A stretch of DNA of 64,000 bases. Origin: Punctularia strigosozonata HHB-11173 SS5. Its lineage: Eukaryota > Basidiomycota > Agaricomycetes > Corticiales > Punctulariaceae. The position numbers and the translations under genes were made by a program. Every line of letters starts with the position of its first letter. Position 1 is the stretch's first letter. A model generated the notes under the pieces. The model was not told the origin of the DNA and searched no databases. It saw only the letters and a list, made by a program, of their open reading frames with translations. The stretch is from positions 710,852 to 774,851 of the forward strand of contig NW_006767442.1 in assembly GCF_000264995.1 (NCBI RefSeq). Direction: 5' to 3'. Shown here piece after piece: positions 58,315-64,000 of the stretch.

Positions 58315-58925
58315 TGAAGGTGGAAAACACGGTTTACCAGGTCCACCAGTACATCTTACCGAGGGATTCCGAGTTCTTCAGAAGGATCATATACCATGGC
58401 AGAGGCTCTTTAGATACAGTCACAATCGTGTATCTCTCGGATGTCAAGTGTAACGATTTTGAGCTTTTTCTCGATATCATCTATCCCTGGTGATGGTGTT
58501 TTGCTCTTCTCGATGACCTAGAGTAACTTATGCCGGTAGCCTTGTAGTGACTTCAGCAAGCATGTCGCTGAAACATTAGCCGAATGGACTGTCATACTCC
58601 ACTTCTCCTCAACGTGGGGAGCTGCGACCATTCGTACCCTCGCCATTAGTAAGTGCTTTCCCCTTGCGCCCCCGGTGGACAAGATCGTTTCAGGACGTCG
58701 TTACGGCATCGAAGATTGGCTGAAAGAAGCCTACATAGCCGTATGTCAGTAGGAGGAATCACTGACGCTGCAGGAGGGGGAACGGCTGGAAATAGAAGAC
58801 GCCATCAGCATCTCCATGGTACGACAACGCATACGCGACGCAAAGGTCGTTGCTTGCCTCAAGGAAATTGTTTCCGCCGTCGTCGAAGCATTCCGTCTCG
58901 TCTGCAAGCCAGAGAGAATGTTACA
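58315..58925 (+). pseudogene. Decayed BTB/POZ gene copy
   Basis: Similarity to the array members is clear by eye. VYQVHQYILPRDSEFFRRII matches the exon-2 start, FELFLDIIYPW the end of exon 2, and HVAETLAEWTVILHF plus VDKIVSGRRYGIEDWLKEAY the exon-3 core. An in-frame stop (TAG at 58750-58752) interrupts exon 3 after AVCQ, while EESLTLQEGERLE continues downstream in the same frame. The usual first exon and the LYPM splice context are altered (TGG then TGATGG). It is called a pseudogene of the host BTB family. It is the most diverged copy and lies between B and C. Confidence 0.7.
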
Positions 58926-59536
58926 CCCATCGAGCCAGCCTGTGTCACAGGCGAAGACGGATCCCGGGGTCAATAGAATACGATGAAAGTCGGGAATGGG
59001 CGAAAAGGCGCCACTTTTACATCATTCTCGTTGGGCTTCCCTTGTACAAAGCAACGATCAAGTCCTGAGTAGCATTCTTGTAGACGCAGATGAGTTGCAG
59101 CATCGTAAGTTCGACTCCGGAAGCATCGGCCCTGGGATGGATGGCTTTACATTGCAATAAATCTTAGAACGGGATAATTGGCTTGATGGCGCGATGATGG
59201 GGTACTTACCATACTATGTATGCTTCGGGATGCCGAGCTTGACGAGGTAAGTTACCGCGGGGAGCCCCGCCAAAAAATGCAGTGCATGGTAAAAGTTCCA
59301 CCCCACTTCGCCGTGCTGCAGATACACTCTATTGTCCGCCTATCGTTGCCAACATTCACTGTCAGCCTCATCTACGAAAGTTACCTTCATATTTGCAGTA
59401 TCCGTGCCTCGTGTCATTGGCTAGAGAGCGACAGCATCCGTAATGGTCGACCCTTCCATTTCGCACCTGCTTACACGTGTTGGTATATCTTACCTGGGAT
59501 TCGCACTGACTCGTCCCGTGCTCTGCGACTATCTTC
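58926..59536. other. Spacer between BTB relic and BTB gene C
   Basis: About 600 bp, no gene supported; the 3' end should contain the promoter of gene C. Confidence 0.4.
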
Positions 59537-60639
59537 ATGAGGCCGGAGCGAAGCCCAAGCCCGACTATCTCTGAAGTCTCCTGTCCTTCGATGACTTCCT
59601 CAGTGCTCGACGCTGGATCTATGGCCTCTGACGAATACATCAAGGCGGAAAGTTTGGGATCTCCTAAGGCTCGTTGTAACGACCGGTGGTATATTCGCGA
59701 CGATAATGTCGAGTTCCTTGTAAGTTGATAGAGCTCCAGCTTCGGGGTGAGCATGAGTTGACATAGGATAACAGGTGGGCGGCGAGCTCTTCAAACCACC
59801 TCGTTGGTCTTAGAGGCTCTGCTGTGTTCAGAAGACTCGTCGCTGACGCAGCTGGCGTCGACGATACCGCACGTCCAATCAAGCTACCTGATCTCGTCAA
59901 GCCCGTGGACTTCGAGCGTTTCCTCGACATTCTCTACCCTCTGTAAGCGTCATCGAACCTCTATAATCCTCTATGACGGTGGGTTTCTGACTTACAAATG
60001 TGCACTTTGCAGCGTTTTCGGACAGTACACTCTCTCATCGCCGTCCGAGTGGATCTCGGTTCTCCGTGTTGCGCACTATTTTCGGTTTGATTCTGTGAAG
60101 GCGCTGGCAAAGGACCAGCTGGTCATCAACATCCGTCCAATCGACAAGATCGTCTGCTCGCGCGAATTCAATCTCCCGGAATGGCTCAAAGACGCGTGCC
60201 TGGACCTCTGTTACCGTCAAGATTCGCTCACCGTGGAAGAAGCGATGCTCGCTGGCCTGCCTTTCTTCACGAAGATTGCCGCTGCTCGCGAGAGGATTCG
60301 CTCCGATGCCAGGTTACTTCCGCACCATGAAGCGGTTGCCATAATCGATCGTATGTTCGCGCCGGACGATACCACCCCAGCGGCGTCGCCCAGCAACGAT
60401 ATGGACGTGATAACACAGCCCGTCAGTCTGTCTTATCCATCTTGTATAGACAGCGCCTGAGTGTCATGCTACGTCAGGCCAAGAAGGGTAGGAGAAAACT
60501 AAAAGGAAGGTCTGAGCCAGTGCCCGAGCCCGAACCTGTCGCCGATGCACCTGTGCCTTCGCCTTCGCTCGATCCCCTTGCATGTGCTCCTGTGTCCGAC
60601 CCCTTCACAGGCGCTCCTGTATTACAAGCAATCCAGTGA
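59537..60639 (+). CDS. BTB/POZ domain protein C (frame-altered exon 2)
   Basis: It starts MRPERSPSPTISEVSCPSMT; then RWYIRDDNVEFL, and exon 2 ends KLPDLVKPVDFERFLDILYP. Exon 3 reads VFGQYTLSSPSEWISVLRVA, then KIVCSREFNLPEWLKDACLD. With the acceptor expected by alignment to A, B and D (intron 59720-59774) exon 2 begins VGGELFKPPRWS and hits a stop at 59811-59813, because two bases appear to be missing near 59810. An acceptor 8 nt upstream (TAG at 59764-59766) instead gives DNRWAASSNHLVGLRGSAVF, which is open and rejoins the normal frame at LRGS. The gene is therefore either a pseudogene or uses a shifted acceptor. A 32-nt candidate intron (60422-60453) near the end is too short to trust; unspliced, the protein stops at 60460. 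Confidence 0.6.
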
Positions 60640-61029
60640 GGTTCGGAGTGGAATGTGAAGTGTCGCCACTGTGGGCAGTAGGCAATTTGATGTCATAGGG
60701 ATCTGTTGGGAATGTATCATTTCGCGGTCAGTCGCCCTAACTCCCGAGCTCCCGTCATCTCTTGTCCAGCACAATACAATGCAAGCACAGAACTGAATGG
60801 TCTCGAGCGCAGTGATCTACGAGTATGGGATATTGCATGCTTCACCGCATATAAGCTGCCCGGGCCTGGGAATCCGTTATAGAGCTTAAGCTCGAGGACT
60901 GCTTTCTCTGTCCGTTCACGACTCCATCTGCGATTCTACAGCTCATACACGTGTAAGGAATCCCGTATAAATAGGTGGCCGGCTCTTCGCAGCCTCAAGA
61001 TAACGCTCTTTCCTCCTTTCTGCAATCCC
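60640..61029. promoter_or_regulatory. Promoter region of BTB gene D
   Basis: 390 bp with TATAAATA at 60965-60972, 58 nt before the ATG at 61030. Nothing else is recognised. Confidence 0.5.
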
Positions 61030-62103
61030 ATGCTCATCGCATCTGAGAGGAGCATCAGCCCAACTTTCTCCGAATCGTCTATAATTCCGATGGCATCCAT
61101 CTCAACGAACTTGTCCGAGGCTGATTCCATCTCCGTTTCCAACGTCGCTCCTTTGAGTCACGATAGCCAGTGGTATATCAAGGAAGACAATGTCGAGATA
61201 CAGGTACGACAGGACTCGTTATCTCTGTCTTGTTATTGAGTCTAACGTTATAACGTAGGCTGGGTCAACGCTGTTCAGAGTCCCCAGCTACTCGTTTCAT
61301 CGGGGCTCAGACGTGTTCCGGACACTGATGAATGAGCGCCCAAAGGACGCAGCGGGCTCGGTGTCTCCAGTCAAGCTTCCAGACTTCATTACAGCTGAGG
61401 ATCTGAGACGATTCTTAGAGATCTTGTACCCGATGTAAGTCGATCTTTGTATCAAAGTGTGGTAGTGACTTAAACGAACGTTAGTGTATTCGGGATCTAT
61501 CCCCTCCGTTCTGCCGAGGAGTGGATCTCAGTGCTCCATGTGGCGAACTACTTCGACTTCGAGTCCATCAAGGCCCTGGCAATGCAGCAGCTCGACGGCG
61601 TCGCGAGCGCGGTAGATAAGATCATCTGCGCGAAGGCCTACGGCGTCGATGCCTGGCTGGAAGCGGCGTACGCAGATATCTGCGTCAGCTCGGAACCGCC
61701 CACGCTGGACGAGGCGGAGCGACTCGGCTTGCAGACCTACGCTCAGATCATGACCGCACGGGAGAAAGCTCGAGGCCCCGTCAGATGTATCCTGCGTCCT
61801 GAGGTCGACCGGATCATCAGGACCGTGTTTGGCCTGAGCACACCCAGCGACTCAGGCGATGCACCTCCAGGTGAACGCCCAGTTTCCAGGGCGATGACAT
61901 TCACGCCGGAGGGTGTCGAGTCACCAGCGAACGAGAGCGTCGCTCTCCCAGTGTCTCCGAGGGCTACTACGCCCACGCCTGTCCCGGATCCTGAACCCTT
62001 TTGGGGGGAAGAAGCAGCGATTGCGCCTCCACCGGTCAGTAGCACTATGAAGAAGAAGGCATCCAAGAGGGGTCTTGGAGGGGGTTGGGGAAGGTATGCG
62101 TAA
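61030..62103 (+). CDS. BTB/POZ domain protein D
   Basis: Three exons. It starts MLIASERSISPTFSESSIIP; then QWYIKEDNVEIQ, AGSTLFRVPSYSFHRGSDVF, LPDFITAEDLRRFLEILYPM, FGIYPLRSAEEWISVLHVAN with YFDFESI, KIICAKAYGVDAWLEAAYAD, and a Pro/Thr-rich tail ending KKKASKRGLGGGWGRYA. Both introns fall at the same places as in A, B and C; there is no fourth exon like that of A and B. It is the last and structurally simplest member of the array. Function is unknown, as for the others. Confidence 0.83.
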
Positions 62104-64000
62104 CCAATCCCACGGTTACACTGCCACGCATCTACTTGTTGTTGGGTGTCCATCCTCCTCCACCTTTCTCCCAAGTCATAGATTCTTCGAAGCTCTACAA
62201 AATAGATAAATTGACATATCTTACTATCTAATTAAATTTGAACACCCTTGGTTGCTGCAAACTACGCGCTCCCTCTCACAGAGCACCACAAAGTTGCATC
62301 AAGTGCCGTACGTTCCACAACGGTTCTGAATATATAACTTCGCTGCTCGTTCAGGCGCAAGCGGCGGCCGGTGCGCAGACCTGGAGGCACAGGCAATCTG
62401 GTCCCGTTCGCGAGGCAACGATCGTCGCCGACGATCGGTAGCAGACCAGCGAGAGCAAGGAAGACCCATAACCTTGATCAGGAGTGCAAAAGACGGGGCG
62501 CGCGCCATCGACTTCGAATCGAATAGAACAAGCCAGTGAAGTTACTCTCCGAGAACCGATGCCGCCATAGCGTCGTGAGGCCGATTGGGTACTAGCACGG
62601 CGCCGATGGGCGTGCTAGGATGGATGTGAAGAGGGAGGGCCGTCTGAACGGCGCCGTTGCAGTCATAGGTTGCGTAACATGATTGCCAACGTCCGATATG
62701 TAGATAGCAAAGGTGGCGACGTCAACGTACTTGCGTATTTGGTACGTAGTACTTACATGTACGACCGACGTCAGAATCTATACCAGAGCTCCTCCGAGAG
62801 AACTGAAAGAGTCGAAAGTAGCGATGACGTCGGACGATGGCGTAACGTGGCAACGCCTAACCCGGCTTGGGATGACCGTAGCGTCGTCGTAAATCCGAGC
62901 CGCTCGTCGACAAGACGAACATCAGGAGACGCGATGCCCAAGTGGCGATGATTGAGTTTTCTGGGGTGCTTCGAGACTCAGCGGCTGGTCTGGATCATCA
63001 ACTGATACGTACGGGCATAGCGAGCGTACAAAACGGGTGGGACATCGCATATATATGGTTGGACAGAAAACAAGAAAGGTTCGAGACATCCCAAGCCGGG
63101 TGCCGAGATCCAACTTTAGGGGGAACTGCGGAAAATCAAGAGCGGGAACTCATGTGAATGGATGCTCGATCGTCTGCTGACCGTGGCGCGAGCTGCGGTT
63201 GAAACTTGAGTTGGCCTCGTTGAGTAGCGGCCATACTCGAGAGGTTCGAGCGGGAAAGCAGCACACAGTCGTGTGCCCGTGCGCGTCGACCGAAGGAGTG
63301 TCAATTGAGCTCGGGGCGGGAGGGAAGGCTCGGCACGACAGGCCGGCACCGGACAGAAGCACAGCATGCCATTCTGGATGACAGTGGATGTTGCCGGGGC
63401 GCTGGGAATTCAAAGGCACCGTTCTGCGCTGACGCAAAAGGTCCCAACAGGGCAGGCTCCTGAACCAGCCGAGCCATCGCGTCGAGAGCGCCGGGCAAGG
63501 CTGCATCCTAGAAAGGGGGACTTGCTATATTAGGGGTAGAGTCATGTGAAGGTCATGTGAGAGTCATGTGAGGACTTCCATTTTAGGCCTAAGTTTTGGT
63601 TGCTCGACGCGATGGACCGGCTGGCACAAGATGTAATTTCAAATTTCTTTGCCGGTTTGCCGTGAGCCTAAGACCCAGCTTAGGGTCAGTCGTGCTTGAC
63701 GCTAGTTGGCCCGCGAAATGTAATGCACATCCAAATCGGGTAGGATCCTCGCTCAGGCCCTTGGAACGCGCACAGCTTCTGTCCGGCGTGTACGAGCAGC
63801 ATCGGCTGGGGATGCTCACCCTGGGACACAGTCGCACTGTGAACTCGACCGGCAGTGACGTAGCCCTGCGGAGCGCGGTGAGCTCTGGTCTGCAATGTAC
63901 GTTACTAGTGGGATATAGCCCGGCTGCGCGAAGCCGATGTCGTTGGAGTAGGTCCACTCAGAGCTCGACAGTGTTCACGCCCTCCGTGAGCGCGTCCAGC
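62104..64000. other. Right-end region without a supported gene
   Basis: About 1.9 kb. Many overlapping open frames on both strands, none with a family motif. A patch of three GTCATGTGA words occurs at 63541-63571. At the extreme right, a minus-strand frame (TYSNDIGFAQPGYIP and LDALTEGVNTVEL in separate frames) could be the edge of a gene that continues outside, but this is not strong enough to call. Confidence 0.35.
63541..63571. repeat. Short tandem GTCATGTGA repeat (3 copies, 11-nt period)
   Basis: The 9-mer GTCATGTGA starts at 63541, 63552 and 63563. It contains CATGTG, an E-box-like core, in helical phase (about one turn apart). Confidence 0.6.

Noticed and set aside
63589-63957. Minus-strand 122-codon frame at the right end
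   Set aside because: No motif; the frame interrupts words such as TYSNDIGFAQPGYIP seen in another frame, so neither could be called.
1-64000. CRISPR arrays, operons, rRNA or bacterial insertion sequences
   Set aside because: None seen; the intron density and gene families are eukaryotic.

Overview
The window looks like nuclear chromosomal DNA of a filamentous basidiomycete, most likely an agaricomycete. It is compact and carries about two dozen genes. Most genes are interrupted by many 40-80 nt GT-AG introns, and three introns use GC-AG. Both tRNA genes contain introns. The protein families (PalB-type calpain, arrestin-like proteins, F-box and expanded BTB/POZ genes, a Bem2-type RhoGAP) fit this group. 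Species and chromosome cannot be read from the sequence. All gene models below were built by joining reading frames at visible splice sites and by recognising families from memory; no database search was run.

Left third (1-21.4 kb). The left edge holds a fossil LTR-retroelement fragment on the minus strand. It abuts a small homeodomain-like gene whose last codons lie in the LTR-like sequence. There follow a DUF4203 membrane protein, the HDEL receptor ERD2, a PalB/Rim13 calpain, the initiator-tRNA modifying enzyme RIT1, two tandem arrestin-like paralogues, the ribosome-biogenesis protein KRI1, a membrane-anchored leucine-rich-repeat protein and an unrecognised basic nuclear-type protein.

Middle (21.7-48.7 kb). 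This is mostly housekeeping: ketopantoate hydroxymethyltransferase with a mitochondrial presequence, tRNA-Thr(CGU), a DUF2828 protein, a DUG1-type dipeptidase, a giant Bem2-like RhoGAP, LSM6 and REXO4 from a shared divergent promoter, an F-box protein, the mitochondrial helicase MRH4, a mitochondrial carrier, and two tandem single-exon WD40 genes.

Right third (49-64 kb). This is the accessory part: a worn hAT-like DNA-transposon remnant, tRNA-Lys(CUU), GGPP synthase, and a same-strand BTB/POZ array of four genes plus one decayed copy, split by an aquaporin gene. The last 1.9 kb holds no gene I can support.

There is no operon-like logic and no biosynthetic cluster. The most informative signals are evolutionary: graded decay and splice-site change within the BTB array, a split PPxY motif in the arrestin pair, GC-AG introns, and active-site or domain oddities in the homeodomain-like, calpain and aquaporin genes. 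I did not find convincing evidence for a wholly new system.
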